Below are positions 11,578 through 26,100 of a stretch of 64,000 bases of DNA, piece after piece (the stretch's first letter is position 1; the number at the start of each line of letters is the position of its first letter). The position numbers were made by a program, and so were the translations under genes. The DNA comes from Rotaria macrura (taxonomy: Eukaryota > Rotifera > Eurotatoria > Philodinida > Philodinidae). The notes beneath the pieces were generated by a model. It ran no database searches. It was given only the letters and a program-made list of their open reading frames with translations, and was not told the DNA's origin. The stretch lies in contig OENT01000285.1 of NCBI GenBank assembly GCA_900239685.1, positions 62,001 to 126,000 of the forward strand. The letters are read 5' to 3'.

Positions 11578-14500
11578 TCAATTCACCATAAGTGAATTTG
11601 TAGACAGATTTGAACTAGTTGTATATGAATAGGACAATGTCGAAAGATCACGTCGATCCGTAAATGGACATTCTTGTATATATAAATCATCACGTTGTGA
11701 ATTACTTTTCATATACAATTTATTTTCATTACAATTAATTAGCATACAATAAAATGCTGATGCTAAATCTGTTTGTAATGATAAATGACCATGATCAGAA
11801 AGATGTTCACATAATATTGAAAATTCAACTACTGGCTGTGAATTACTACGTGTTAAAGATTGTTGACTAGTTGTGCTTATATCAAGCGATAATGTACGCT
11901 GTTGTTCAATTTTTCGTCGTGTAAACTCTTCAATCATTTGACGTTTTAAAATTTTAGCATTAACTGATGTTGAACCTTTAGCAAATTCAATTTTTTCATA
12001 ATGAACAGGACGGATAAAATCATAATGTACTGCTGCTAGTAATGCACTTTCTAAAGACATAAGAATCACGTGTATTTATTTTGGCAAACTTTCGTTTTAA
12101 TAATTAGAAATTTTCTCGACTCGATTTCTTGCTCACTTATTACACACCAGATAATATTTTCGATGAATACCAACTTAGCAATGCACGCGTTTCTACTATG
12201 ATTCGAACATATTGTTTCAATTAAAGAGATGATTTATAAGATTAGTTTGGACAGAACACATATTGCATTCTGATGTCGATCATACGAAGCTAAAAGGTAA
12301 CATCTTTGTTTCCAATTGAACTTCGGAAACTACCTAAAAATATGATTCTCATTGATAATATTTAGCATATCAACGATGAGTCATAAATCGGTTGATTTAT
12401 TATTAAAAATAATCTTTCAGATCATCGCAGGAATCATTCAATATTGTCGAATGAATACATGCACAACATTTTCAGGTGCTCCCGCGAAGAGAGCACTATT
12501 GGGAACTTCGACTCATGGAAAACACGTTCTGATGACTTACCAAAAAGACAATAGCTATGTTTGCAAATTTTTGCAACAGTTTCTTCTTTATCATCCTTCA
12601 GTTTTTACTTTTTAGGTTTGTTGAACCGTTGATAAAAATCACTTACAAGAGAAACTCTCCTATGTTGATTCTCGAGGTAATTCCAGTGAGTATGATTCAA
12701 TCAGCACTTCATATTAAGATCGAGCATTCTGCCTTGACGAGGTTGTCTCTTAGAAATCAAAATGAACTTAACTGTAGACGATTTTTTTATTTCTGACCTT
12801 TCATATATAACATTTATTTACTGCTCAGCATTCAAAACTTCCATAGCCTACAGAACACCACAACATACACATATATACAAGTACTGAATTATCTGTCAGT
12901 TAAGTGACATTCGCTTTTACTAAACTTAACTCTGTTTAGTTGCTGTCATTTATTGCTAGACAACGGGCAAACTATTGAAATAGGGGCACTATTTTCACGT
13001 TTTCATTGTATCATAAATAGATTAGCATAAAATTAGCAACATAGAACTGAATTTAACACACCACGAGTTACAATTTAAGTGTGCACATTCTGATGAAGGA
13101 AAAACCTGGTACGCAACAATTCAGCGAAATTTGTTGATCGAAATACATTGAGGAAAATTCTAGCTCTATCATACGTTCATCCTTGTGCTTAAATTCATAG
13201 ATATGGTCTATTTAAAAAAAAAACATCGAACTCAATGGGTATCGGCTCATGGAGCTTCTATGAATCTGAATAAAACATGTGTTCGGTTGTAATCAATCCT
13301 CTTTTATTATTTTCGTCGAATTTGAAAAATGGCTTTTAAGAAAAAGAAATAGGTATCATATGGAAATAAGAAATTCTAACAATAAATTGCTATTCAGAGT
13401 CAAAAATTCAAACTTCATTTGCCTCTACCTATGACTGAATGGTTTTTATGAATTTCGTCTTATTTTCAGCAAATTTATATTTAGCAATAGTTGATTTCCC
13501 ATGAGAAAAAGGATGAAAATAATCTTCTCACAGGTTCCAAACGAATTCACACACAAAAAATGTGAATTCTATTCTTACCTTCATCTTCATGATGCTCAAT
13601 CGTCATATGAAAATCATTATGATCTTCAAAATCATCTTGATCATTATGTTGTAGAATTCGTTCTTGTTGTCGTTCTTTGTAACCATTAATTAAATGTAAA
13701 TGTTCAAAATTTAACTCTGGGAAACTGTGTGAATTCATTAAATCTGTTAATGGTCGTAATTTTCGAGCTAGTTGCATTTGATTGAAACTTTTTTCTCTTA
13801 TACGTAAGGAAAGTGCACTTTGAGATATTCCAACACATTTTTTATCTCGTCCATTATTTACACCAGACATTATGTGATCGATCGATGTATGATTGAAGAA
13901 ATCAACACGGGTACTTCGTTTTGGGCCGCTAACACAAGTGTTACCAGTTTCACTGTTGACTCTACGACGTATTGCTGGTGCTTGTTGTTGCTGAATCGTT
14001 GATGCATTTATTTGCTCGCTTTTTGTTGTATTAAGTAAATTTTTATATTTCCATATATTAGGTCCAGCGAAAAGTTTAAGTTTAGTTGCATCAAAATATG
14101 AATATTCTGATTGAACATCTTTTGAATGTAGTAATTTTGGCATGAGATCCGCAAAGGATGCTGTACTCATAAATGATGCTGAAAGAATATCGTCAATAGC
14201 TGGCATATTTAACTAGAATAAAAGATAGACACTGGTTTAGTCACTTGTTTTAAAAGGTTGAATCTTATGAGATGCGTGAAATATCTACAGGATATTTTCA
14301 TTCAGTCATGTGACTCTTATCTGTTTATAATGTATTGTGGACTATATAAGATGAATTCATGATCAGCTTGATGTTAGTTTTTGTATGAAGTTTCGTTTGT
14401 AAATGGCTGGATACTGAATAAACTATGATCATTAAAGATTATCGACACATGAATTGAACTTTCTTGAGGTAATTTCTAACTAACTCCCCGATCTCTGATT

Positions 14501-17500
14501 ATTTCTATAATGAACTACTCATAATTCTTCTAATTGGTCATCCTGTCACCTGTATATATTTTTCTTACGGGAAGAAAATGATGTTCATCTTACATCAGCT
14601 GATTGATGTGATTGATAATTTCCTAAATTCGAATGCATGGTTGACGGATCTTGATTACTTAATTCATTCAATGCATTTTTAAAAATTTCATTTGTATGCG
14701 ATGGATCATCATTAAGATCTTCGATAGCAGCATTAATTAATTCATCATGATTATAACACTCATCATTATCAATATCATCATTATTTGAATATGATTTATC
14801 AACACTTTCATCAGCTTGTGCAAGACAACTCTCATGAATTGTGTCAATAAATGAATCGCTTGGAGTTTCATTAAATGAAAAATCACGTAATCCTGGATTA
14901 CCTAGACAAGAAAAACAAAAATGATATGATGAGCTTCTGTTAAGTTAGCGCATAAAGTTGATAGTTAACCGAGTATGTGATCTTGTATTTCATTATTTTT
15001 AATAACATCCCGTAATGACACTAGGTCAATCATTTTCGCTGCTGTTTGGTTAAGTATATTATCAATTTTAACTTGTTGTTCGTCCGGTTGACTATGTGCA
15101 TTTGTATAACCATCGATCAGTGGATAATCACTTGATGAATACATTGTACTTGAGACCATTTCGGCATAGATAGAATCCTTCCCTATACCACCACGCCATT
15201 GACACATATTTGGTGGTTGTAATGGGCGAAATTCAAATTCATGTTCAAGCGTGATCTTAGATAAATCGGTAACAACAAATGTCGTTGCTTTTGCTTTAAT
15301 ACGACGAACATTTTTCTTCGATTCTATTTGTTCAGCATTAGGGTTTTCATTGTCACCTTCTTGACCATTTTCATGTTTATTTCCTTCCTCATTTGCAAGT
15401 TGTTCTTCTTCTGTATTTAGAATATTTCCACTTAATTTTTGTGTTTCCGTATGTAAGGCATCAACACGAAAACCATAAATCTTTGCACTAAATACACGAA
15501 AAGAATCTTTAGTAAATATTGATGAGCAATTTTTCTTGTTGAAATCTAATCTTTTGATCACTAGTCTTCGACTATTGTACATAGACGTATGAGATGCCTT
15601 ATGATATTTTTCTTTTCATCGAAATACGAATTGAATACTAAATACGTGTAAGTCTAACATCCGTACAACAGAATATGGAGATGTACAAGCTATTCAACCA
15701 TTGACATCATCATGTATTTCTCTTTGTCTTCAGAAGCTTTTTTTTATTTCTATGGACGGAAACCAATTATGACTGTTTTGAGAAGACAATAACTATGAAG
15801 CATTTGTAAAGAATATATATTTATCCGATGAACAATTAAGAATAATTTCATATACGCCTCTCAAATCATACGATATTATTGATGAAGTATCATGTTATTA
15901 CAAAAAACAAATAATTTTCGTAAAAGTTGAACTCTATTTGCATTTCTTATGACAATCATACAACTGCTTCGTTTTTGGCATCTTCTGCATGACAAAACGT
16001 AGTGTTTGATAGTTGATTTTTTCCCTTTTTTCCATGAACACAATTTATAGTGATCTATTAGAATCATTCTTTTTAGTCACAATTCCATCTATCCATGAAG
16101 TCTTTCATAAGAGTCTTTCCTATTTCAAAAGCACGCAAGAAATCATGATTCATAAAGAACATTGAAATCAAATTTACATCATTGATTCTTCCTCAACATC
16201 TACCACGAAATTGAAAGACCACTTTGTTTTCATTAGAAAAACATATGAAGAAATATACACATCATGAACGAAAATATGATGTGTTACAAAATGTTTCTTT
16301 TAATAAATTAAATTTCAATATGTCAACAATAGTAAAGTTAAAGCAACAAAATTCACCACAAGGCTCACACAGTAATCTAACCAAATATATACTCGTACTA
16401 CAGTCAGTAAAGCTGTTTACAATAGCCATAGTCTTCAATTCTATTGATCCTGTATTCATCATCGAATGATTCATTTACAATATGAAAAAGTGTTCTCGAC
16501 ACTTGATCATGTTTAGAATTTCTGAAGGCATTCGTGTGAATAAAATTGGAAAATATCATTGTAAATCTAGCTAGCAGATCCTAATTCAATGCTCAGTAAC
16601 GTATCATATTCTTTTCTTGCTCTAGCCTATGTTCTTCACAAATGATTCCTAGAGCTGATTGTATGCTTCAGAGGTAATACTTCATAGTTTCTTTGCTTAG
16701 TTTAGTTGAATGAAGAAAAAACTTGTACATGAATTTCTACTTCACATGAAACAATCAAAACGTTTGATTTAATTGATGCGAAGATAACTTAACTTATCAT
16801 CATATTTCTGTTTTTAACTCGTTCGATCTAACCGCAGATATCAATTAAAGAGGAAAGTTAGATTCACGTATGTTCACTAGAAAAAAAATTTTTTTTCTGC
16901 TAGCTGCCGATGAGTAAAACCGTATTAATTAAACATTGCCAACACACTACTTAATCACTTATTTCGAATGACAGACGATTCGACACTAGACTTATTTCGG
17001 TTCCCATTTTAAGATTTAGATAAATACAAAGAAAAAAAATATTTCCTGATTTTCAAAATCCTAATCAAAAAATTTATAGAATCGTACCTAGTATCAATAA
17101 CAGAACCAGCTTTAACAAAGTTCGGTCCTAAATTATGATTATCTTTGTCATCAAGAGCAATAACATTTAAAACTTGTGGTAGACGTTCGACGAGTGGAAT
17201 GCTGAATGCGTTTTTGATATTGATTTTTCCTTGTGCTGCTAATTCCAGGGTTTTTTGATATAAATCAACTAATTGTGTTGGCGTTTGAGCTGGTTCATCG
17301 TTGATGGGCTCATTATTCAATGAATTATTAAACAGACGTGATTGTCGTCGTCCTGTAGCACTTTCATTAAGAGAATTTTCCTTTTCATTATTATCATCGA
17401 AGGTGAAAAGTCGGGTTGTCCGACGTGGAGCGGCTAGCGATCTAAATCAAGTGAATGAGGAAAGGAAATATTTATAACTAGGAAAGACAACGATTTTACC

Positions 17501-17540
17501 TTCTAGTAGTAGGTTCTCCCATTCTCAAGGCTATTGTCAT
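11578..17540 (-). CDS. NCAPH: Condensin complex subunit 2 (kleisin CAP-H / Barren)
   Basis: Six exons in transcript order: 17500-17540, 17088-17441, 14970-15487, 14594-14901, 13579-14212, 11578-12050. They join in frame to 2328 nt (775 aa; animal CAP-H is about 740 aa). This kleisin bridges the SMC2-SMC4 heads in condensin I, which compacts mitotic chromosomes. Family signatures: an N-terminal block with IKNAFSIPLVERL; SAKIYGFRVDALH formed across the 15487/17088 junction (matching the family's SAKIYxxRVDxxH); FDATKLKLFAGPNIWKY (the WAGPxxWK block); and a C-terminal block from VHYEKIEFAKGS to the helical SMC-binding end. Introns are 58, 1600, 68, 381 and 1528 nt. ATG at 17540 is the first in frame; an internal ATG at 17522 is possible. 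The last 35 residues extend beyond the usual family end. Confidence 0.88.
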
Positions 17541-20409
17541 GAGTTATTCTTATTTCCTTTATTTAAATAAAATAAGAGCAAACTTTTACTTCGCAATTTC
17601 AACCGATCGATATATATTGTCTTTGTTCTTTGTTCGATCTTGTTGTTGAGATAACCAATTCAATACTAAGCGCTACTATCGATCAATTGAAATATTATCC
17701 GCAAAGTTCAATGTGAATATATCATACTGGAATGTTTTCAGTTTTTGTAATGTACCTTTGTTATTAACTGTTTTTGTTTAGAACAGCAATGACTTTTTAT
17801 CAGTTGACGTAATTTTCAAGGATACCTCATCTGTCATAATTCAAGCTTGATGTATGATCTCGAGACGTCATTGTGTGCTTTTTCGATCTATTCGAGTCAC
17901 CGAAATGGAAAATTTTGACTTGGAAGTGACGCCAAAAGAATATCGAAGATCTTCTAATTACTGAAAGAGTTAAGGTTTTATTGAAAAAATTTGAAGCGAT
18001 GAATAAAAAAATTCCAGACTTGTCAACATATGATGGCTCGGAAAAGTTAATCCATTATCTAGTATTGCGACTGATCTATGCTTGTGATTGGTGATGAATG
18101 AATTTGTTTTTAGCATAGTATAACGATATTTCTTCTCTACATAGCTATCTTTGCTTGATAGAGGGACGCATAACCTGATTTGCTATGTGTTCATATCCAC
18201 TGTTGAAAAACAAGGCATAGTATTCTCTTGTAAATATTTGAATGAACTTTCCAATTTTTCGAGATATTAATGATACTCTACTATGGGAGAGAATTCATTT
18301 TGTGACTTGACGAATTTGAAAACTAAGCAAAACTAGTCTCAATTGTAAATTGTCCTTGATCTATAAATTGTTGAGAGAGTCTTATGAAGATAAATGACAT
18401 GGATACGCTGTCATCTCTAATATTATTATGGAAATAGGAATTATAAATTGTCACAATACTACTAAAAATTGTCAAGAATCAAGATTATTTTTGATAGGCT
18501 TAGTCGCATTAATTATAAATAAAAATAAAAACCTCTTTCAATCTATTTAGCGCAGAGAAAATGCAAAACTAGTTTTTTTCTCAGATAAATGTATCTTGAT
18601 CAGTTTTAACCGATTAGAATGCGATTTAAAACACCTCGTTGGTAGTTTTCTGCTTAAACATGAAGTTTAGTATATTGTGTACTCATGTTAATTGTTCTCT
18701 CTTACGGAAATCTCACCATGTATATGCATGAAAATTTATTGTAAAAATAAAAACAATTCGAATGACAGAAATCCTGCAAATTCATTGGTCGAAATACAAT
18801 AGTAGCCAAAGTGATAAAAGAACATAGATAGATCTATCTCGATTCTTGGCAAACACGCAATGACTTCTAATGACTTATTGTCAACCACCTGTCAATAAAT
18901 CACTGTATGAGTGCCTCGGCAGTTGCTTATCATTTTTGTCACGATTCAGACATGCGTATATTTTAAGAATTACAAGAGGAGTATGTCTATCTCTCTTTTT
19001 GGAAAAGTCACAAACGACTCAAGCCAATCTACAATACTGTTTGCATCAACTCTACTACATCGGAGGAGATCCTTTACGAAGTGGCAACACTGACACGCGC
19101 ATATTCAACTTGACAATCAATTTTATTCATGATATTCGATAGTTTTCTGTAAATTATCTACGTTTTTTTATTGAATATGCTTGTGAATACTGTTTGTTAG
19201 TCCTTATGCTCACTCTTCTTTGATACATAACAAGCTATCGGTAAGAAAGCAAACCAAATTTTAATTCGCAATAACAGTACTACCGTAGTTATAAAAAGTA
19301 ATCGTCGTTCTGATATAATTAAATATTAGAATGATTTCAGATCGCAATTCCTTTGTATAGGATAATACTAATGGTCAGTTGAAGATATGATCATATTTTA
19401 AGTACCGTTAGTGTGCCTTCTGTGTTTTCTAGTCTCTATGGCACTATGTTCGTTTTTCTGAGTGGTGTTACACGAACAAGTAGATTGCAGTTCAATGTAG
19501 TTGTTTCAAATGAAATTTAGAGAACGAAGTTACGGTCACATCAACGTTATTCATTTATGAATCTAATGTGTGACAATACTTTTCAAAGTAGGATACCACT
19601 GTCATAAGTCACATATCAGTTTGTGTAATTTGAAGCCTTCTTTTCAAGTATCAGATGCGTCGTATTGAATAATTCTGATAGAACGACGTCCTATGATCTA
19701 TAGATATCACAGACGCTTTTTCTTCGTTATTATTTATACATGAACTATCTGCAAGACCAAGTCGTGACAATAGGGTCCGTCTGGGAGCTATTTACAAGCA
19801 ACTTTCAAGTATACATATTAGAAGTTCTTCATGAGGACTTTCGTATGATAGCGATTGACATGATTGATATTAAACAAACTCTGGGCCTCATATCCATATC
19901 AAGAAGCATTTTCAAAATATAAATTGTCTATTTTGAAAAAAAAACCTTTGAAATAGAATAGGTTGATACGATTTGCTGTTTGATAATCATCTACTGGAGA
20001 GTTTCAACTAAATTTAGAATGATGCATAATATTCTGTAAACAGATCATCTGGCACCAATTTGACTTGTGAAAAGTCTTATTTAATAATTCACTAGTCTGT
20101 AACTTCCGTATTTATGTTTTTTCACCAATTTTCAAGTGTTGTCTAAGTAAAAATGTTATACAAAATGTGTTGTCTGAATTATTTTAAAAAAATCAATGAT
20201 GTTGAAAGTTATGAGAAGTCAATATATTCAGTAAAAATATTGTTTAATTAGAATAGTAGTTGATTTTTTAAATCCACACTATTATAAATTTATCCCAGTC
20301 AGGTTTGCTCAATCGATTGTCTTTTGCAGTCGATGAATACAGTGATCATATGATTTTAAGTCTTCACCAGGAATATTTCATACGAATCTATCATGGAAAT
20401 TGTAACATG
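17541..20409. other. Intergenic region, NCAPH to AK6
   Basis: NCAPH reads away to the left and AK6 also lies on the minus strand, so this holds the NCAPH promoter and the AK6 3' flank. Apart from the broken ORF at 17905-18178 I find nothing I can support. Short frames such as 18870-19142 and 19740-19922 lack domain character and splice partners. Confidence 0.4.
17905..18178 (+). pseudogene. Frame-broken small ORF of unknown function
   Basis: An ATG at 17905 opens MENFDLEVTPKEY. About 15 codons on, in a run of A at 17943-17948, the sensible frame switches to one reading NIEDLLITERVKVLLKKFEA and on to IHYLVLRLIYACD. A possible 54-nt intron (18091-18144, GTGATG to CTACATAG) leads to a short exon ending in TGA at 18178. 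The charged, helical composition looks coding, but the shift of one base breaks it. It could be a relic, a sequencing error in the homopolymer, or chance. I do not recognise the family. It lies 364 bp from the divergent NCAPH start. Confidence 0.25.
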
Positions 20410-20415
20410 TTTATT
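20410..20415 (-). terminator. Candidate poly(A) signal of AK6
   Basis: AATAAA on the minus strand, 99 nt past the AK6 stop codon. Confidence 0.45.
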
Positions 20416-20514
20416 TTCGTATGAAACTCTTAGGTTTCTTTCGTAAATAACAAATAAACAGCAATGATTTTAATCAACAACAGAAAAAGAGAACAAAACC
20501 GAATATTAATTTTT

Positions 20515-21121
20515 CTAACTCATAGAATCATTGAAAGGCCATCGATCGATCCATTTTCGTAAATATTCAATATTATTTTTTAAATCATTTTCTGTTTCAT
20601 TGATCATTTCATGAACAATTGATTCATCGAAGGCTTCATGAGCTTCATGAAGACAAGTTTGAAAACTTTCACATTGAATAAGTTCTTCCAATTTTTTCTC
20701 TGAATAATCTCGATTTTTTAATCGTTCAGATAATGTATCAGTATTACAACGTAGAACGAATATCCCATGTACACGACTGTTATCTGGTATAATACCTGCA
20801 CTATGATAATCAATAACAAGACCAGACGTTACTAATTTTTGAAAGAATGTTCCGTCAAGATTATCATTGATAGCATCATCATTTAAGATATCACATTGAT
20901 TTTCTTCATCATATCCCAGAAGATACTTATTTTCTTTGGCAAAATCATTTATATTGATATATTTGAGTGATTTATTAGAAGAACATAATCCTTGACACAG
21001 ATAAGATTTCCCTACACCTGTAAGATAAAAATAAACGTCAATAAAGTGTGTCAGAAATCAATTTTAACTTACCAGGTGTTCCACATATAATAAGATTTGG
21101 AAGTTGCCTTTTAAAACTCAT
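20515..21121 (-). CDS. AK6: Adenylate kinase isoenzyme 6 (CINAP/Fap7 family)
   Basis: Two exons, 21073-21121 and 20515-21017, split by a 55-nt phase-1 intron inside the P-loop codon block; 183 aa (human AK6 is 172 aa). AK6 is a nuclear adenylate kinase/ATPase that acts in late 40S ribosome maturation. Visible: N-terminal LPNLIICGTPGVGKS with Walker A at residues 14-21; LKYININD; YLLGYDEE; DGTFF and VIDYH (the conserved substrate-site D-Y-H); FVLRCNT; SERLKNRDYSEKKL; and a C-terminal LRKWIDRW helix. All blocks occur in family order. No long single frame exists because the only early ATG sits in the 49-nt first exon. A CTTATAG acceptor-like site lies just upstream of the ATG. Confidence 0.9.
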
Positions 21122-23116
21122 TGAGAATAATTATAAAAACGTACTATAAGGTTTTTTTTAAGAAGGAAAAAAAACTATCGAATAAAGTTCCATAAACTAT
21201 AGTAGTAGTTGTTAACCAATGATGACTGGAGTTTTTCAAATATGACATCACTCATTCGTTTCATAACGTGGTATTCGCCTGCATAACGGTAAATCTTGAA
21301 TATTGTGTAAAGAATATTTATTCTAAGAAATAATGGATCATATTCTACTTTAAAGTCGATGGTTATAATTTATGAAATGATTATAATGCTAAATTACAGA
21401 TGGCGCTTGAGATTGAGTATATTCAATTAATACAAATACAATAATCCGTTATCTATATTAAGCTAAACGATATAAAAAGTCGGTGTTCATTATGTTGGTA
21501 GTCAGGGAGGAGCATATTCTGATAGAATTTCTTTAATCTTGTCAAAACCTAGGATTGTTCAGTCATGATCATTATTATTGGAAAATATGATCAGTGTTTT
21601 TATAGAAATTATCTTATAATCATCGATTGTAACAGACTCTCAAATACTATTCATAGATTTATAAGTTTTTCTACATATTTTATTTAGATCAGATAACCGA
21701 AATTAAAATTCTATCTCATTGAAGAATGTGCTTCAGACTAAATGTCATACGTCAATATGTTCTTTGTTTTAGAACTATGTAAAACATATGCCATATTCAT
21801 TCGATGACTATCCAATGCTTGTAGATTTGTATAAATGGTAACCATATATCTCAAAACTTATAATTCAATTGATGATAAAAAAAAAGTATGGTTTGAAATG
21901 AATCCATAGACGCACAAAGTAAATATATCATTTGTAATAAATTGGAAAAAAGATACTAGTATGCATCTGAAAGCATTGACGCGTAGAACTCCCTTATGAA
22001 AATAAATAATCGGAAGCTTTCTTTCTTCATTTTATTTTATTCGCATAGTTTGAATTTTGTAATTTTTACATGCAGTCATTATCATGCATAATGTTTACTC
22101 ATACTACCCAAGAACATTCTTATCTCGAACAATCAATATTCTAATAAATGACATATTACATGATACAATAATATGTAGACAATTTATGTTTACCGGCGAT
22201 GCGCATAAAAAGAAACGAAATTGAATTGCGATATTATCATGTATTTTCATCTAAATGAAATAGCAACAGATTGCATTTGATTTCCTTATAATGGTCTACT
22301 GAAATAAATTTGTTTCTCATATAAAATTAAGTACTTCAAATTAAACGCATCATTAACTAGTATAATCAATTTCGAGGCTGCCACTATGGTAACATCTATT
22401 TAAAATAGAAACCGCGAAGAAATGCATTTTTCAATACCTATAAATATTCTGATGTCGTAACCAAGGTGGGAAGGTTGAATGCCACTTTCTAGCAATCGAA
22501 GCCACATCAACTGAATTCAATTACGACGCCTTTAATTAGACACAATCCGACTATCTCTAAGTTATTGTATCGAAAATTTCATTTAAACGTAGCCAATTTC
22601 CTATGAAAAATGTTGACCATATTATAAAGGTTACGACGAGAATATTTAGTCTGGATGGCACACATTTTCTTAGTTTCAAATCTTGAAAAAAGATTTTTTT
22701 TTCCTACAAGTGTAAACTACGTGCTGCTTTTTACACGTTCGAATGAAAAAAAGGGCTTCATATGAATAGAATAGTGAAACATGTCATTCTTTCTTTTTTT
22801 TACTAAAATGAAAATCAAACAAAAAATAATCAAGTGTTGTTACTTTCTTGCACTTCGACAAGCTGTTGTTCAGTGTAAAACATACTATACCTATTTCAGA
22901 AAAGAGAACAATGAACTGTTCTTCCATTCATTTCGTTTCGTTTTTTTACTGAAGAGGTATGGAATCAAGGCATACAAAATAATAGTTCAATTTCATTACT
23001 CTTTTATGTCATCATCATCATTTTCATTTGTACATTATAGTAGAACAAAATCATCGTTACAAAACGATTCTCTAAGTAGCAACAACGTCATCAAACAATA
23101 GACACACAACAACGAT
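21122..23116. other. Divergent intergenic region, AK6 and AKNA-like genes
   Basis: This is a head-to-head spacer of about 2 kb and should contain both promoters. No domain-bearing frame is visible; the frame 22781-23101 is lysine/phenylalanine-rich and has no support. An ACATTATAG acceptor-like site ends at 23040, 76 nt before the AKNA-like ATG. Confidence 0.4.
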
Positions 23117-26100
23117 ATGTTCGGAAATTCTTCAGATTACAATGATAGTAATAATCAACATGAACATGTTGATAATAACGAAAACGAAAATATGAAAAAT
23201 GTCGGACGACTTGTATCATTAACTCGACAAGCAGTTGTGTTTGATGATGAATCGATTGAAAACTCCTCCAAAAATGATAATAAATTGATGCAATCAACTA
23301 ATCAAGGTGAAGCAACACTATTAGAAACAGAACACGATGAACCGTCGTTGTTAAATGTTAATCAACGTCCGGTCGTAAGTGTACTCGTTCAATTCGATTG
23401 ATTAGTAGTTGAATCTTGAAAACGATCCTCTATCGAATTTCAGTGCTCTACATTGATTATATTTAGCATATTCGTTAATAATCACTCAAGATAATTACCT
23501 ATTCTAGTGTCATGTGTCAGACGACTTATCTAACATTTTTGTTTCAATTGATCTAACACCTATGCTTGTAACATTAAGTGTTTCGATGATATTACTCGAG
23601 TGAGAAATACTTTCTGTGTTAAACATTTCGTTCTTTTTTAAATACGAATCGGTGTCATCTGAATATATGAGACATTCTATCGACTCATTCTAATGATATT
23701 CTATAAGTCTTAAAGTAAACAGTCAACTCTTAATGTTTTGTCTTTCATAGTGTTTAAATATCAAGAAGATTGATAAATACATTATTCATGAGATATTACA
23801 CGACTATGCAAATCTTTAGATGTCAAGAATATTTCACTGTATCGCTTAGAAAGAAAAATGAACTATTGATCATTTGCTTATGTAAACGTAGATGATAGAG
23901 AAGTAGAATCTATCAGATGTTTCTCATAGGACTCAGAAAAGGACAAGAAATCTTGTAGGACGAATATAATTATGACAAACAAAATCACTAGTTGTTAATT
24001 GAATCCACATTTTGGCTTCTAAGTACACAAGTACCACTATAATTTTCATGGAAAAGTCAATTTTTCTTCAGAGCATCACTACCACCTATGAATATCATCT
24101 ATTTCGTTGCTGTGAATAAAAATACTCTATGTTTTAGACAATGACTTCTTACCAAGATTAATCACTATTATACAAGGTCACACCAAATTCTACAACTAAA
24201 AATCCTTATGATCATTTTCACTCATATTGTTTTTTTTAGAGAACACATATGAGCAAATCTTTTAAGAAACAAAATTTAAGCTTTTATGATTTCTTTGTAT
24301 GAATAGGCATCATCGAAATACTAAATATTACATTTCATTTTAAATAATCTAACATTAGTTTTACTTTTGCAGAAGTCATATCAGATTAATAAATTCTCTT
24401 TAAGTATAAAAGAAAAATTGATGACATTTTAGAACCATAAATCAATCCATCTATGCTCTTTTATTGTACAATGATATCCCTTGTTTTATTTCTTTCACAA
24501 TAGTTTACTCCTGATCAAAACAAATCAGGCAACACAGGTGATAAGAAGCAACGAGTTCGTAGCGTAAATATATTCTCACCACTTAATCTATATAAAAAGA
24601 CGGAAAGACGTGATTCTTTGCCAATGATGAGTAGAATGCAATCACCATCATTAAAAACTCGATCTAAAAGTAATATAATTTCATCACCAATACGTACATC
24701 AACTTTTCCTACAAATAAAACTATCAATCCAGACACTCCGATATCTTCGTCCAAACCTCCCTTTTCATCGACATCATCATCACAATCAAGATCATGTAGC
24801 CCAGGTCAAGGCAAAGATAAACGGTTGATACATAGTTTATTATGCAAAATTCTATAAAAGATTTTGTTTTAGACAAAACTCATCAGCAAACACTAGAGGT
24901 ATTCTTTACTTCATGAATAACAATGAAAATCAAGCTCAAAATCGATCAAAACCACAATCATTATCTAATAGTAATAGTTCATCGTTTAAAGATGATCGTA
25001 AACGTATAACAAGTAGCGATGAGCAAGAGGATGACTCCGAAACAGATAATTTAAATCAAGATGATCTTAAATTACAATTGAAACAAGAAAAACGACAGGG
25101 AAAGAAGAAAGGCGAATTGTTAAATAAATTACATGACGAGTACGAACAATTGTTAGAAAAATATGCGCATGCAGAAAACACAATAGATCAATTACGTTTT
25201 CAACCGAAGATAGTTAATGAAAATACACCTAGATCAAGCAGTTCCGAAGTGAGAATATTTCTGATTTAAAAATAACATGAAATATTTTACAATGATTTAC
25301 TTTTGAAGCATCATGTACATATTATTCAGCAGCCAACAACTAATATTACTACTTTACGATCAAGTGGAATATATCGGTCAATGGGTGGTTCACCATTTTC
25401 ATCGATAAGACCAGTAACGACATCAACAACAACAACACCAGTTAGAATAAGTAAAACTTTAAGTGTGATGATATAAAATCAATTTCATTTCGCTTGAAGA
25501 AATACATCGAACAATTGTTTTGTTAAGTTAATGCTTTCGAGCCACTAGGGCTGTTTATTTATTCTGCCATGTGTTTATAAATGAAATCGTCTATTGCGAT
25601 GTCAAAATTTTTCATAAACACTGCAAACTTTTCCTTTCACTATGTATTCGTCAGGTATAAAAACGAGAACATTCATTCGAACTTCTACGAATGTTAAAAT
25701 TAATCCGCAGTATTTTAGTTCATTTTTTGTAATAGGATAGTGAAAAATTTATAGGATGACTTACTGCTAGAATCTGTCAAAGACAACGTCATATTGAACA
25801 TTCATCTGTGAAGAAATTTCTCTAGCTTCCTAGAAAATATTGTCGAAATCGTTTTAGCTTGAGGCTACCTTTATGTTTGCGGTTTTTGCCGTCTGAATGA
25901 TTTGAATTATATTTAAGTTCTGTCTTTTGACCATGCAGTTCATGAAAACCTGTATCGTAGAATTTCGATCTGAAAATGTAGACATAGATAACACTGACAG
26001 TAAAAGGGATTTGTTCCTGATCAGGGGCGTACCGACCAGCAGAGGGGTAGGAGCAATGTGTGTTACGTCCCTTGCTTTTGAAATATTGAGGTGAGGAGTG

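Noticed and set aside
16884..16900. A-run followed by T-run palindrome
   Set aside because: Short A/T palindrome expected in such AT-rich DNA; no element ends around it.
18870..19142. Open frame of 90 codons
   Set aside because: No recognisable features, and an overlapping frame of similar length suggests chance.
22781..23101. 106-codon frame upstream of the AKNA-like gene
   Set aside because: Low-complexity Phe/Lys-rich reading with no domain; lies in the 5' flank.
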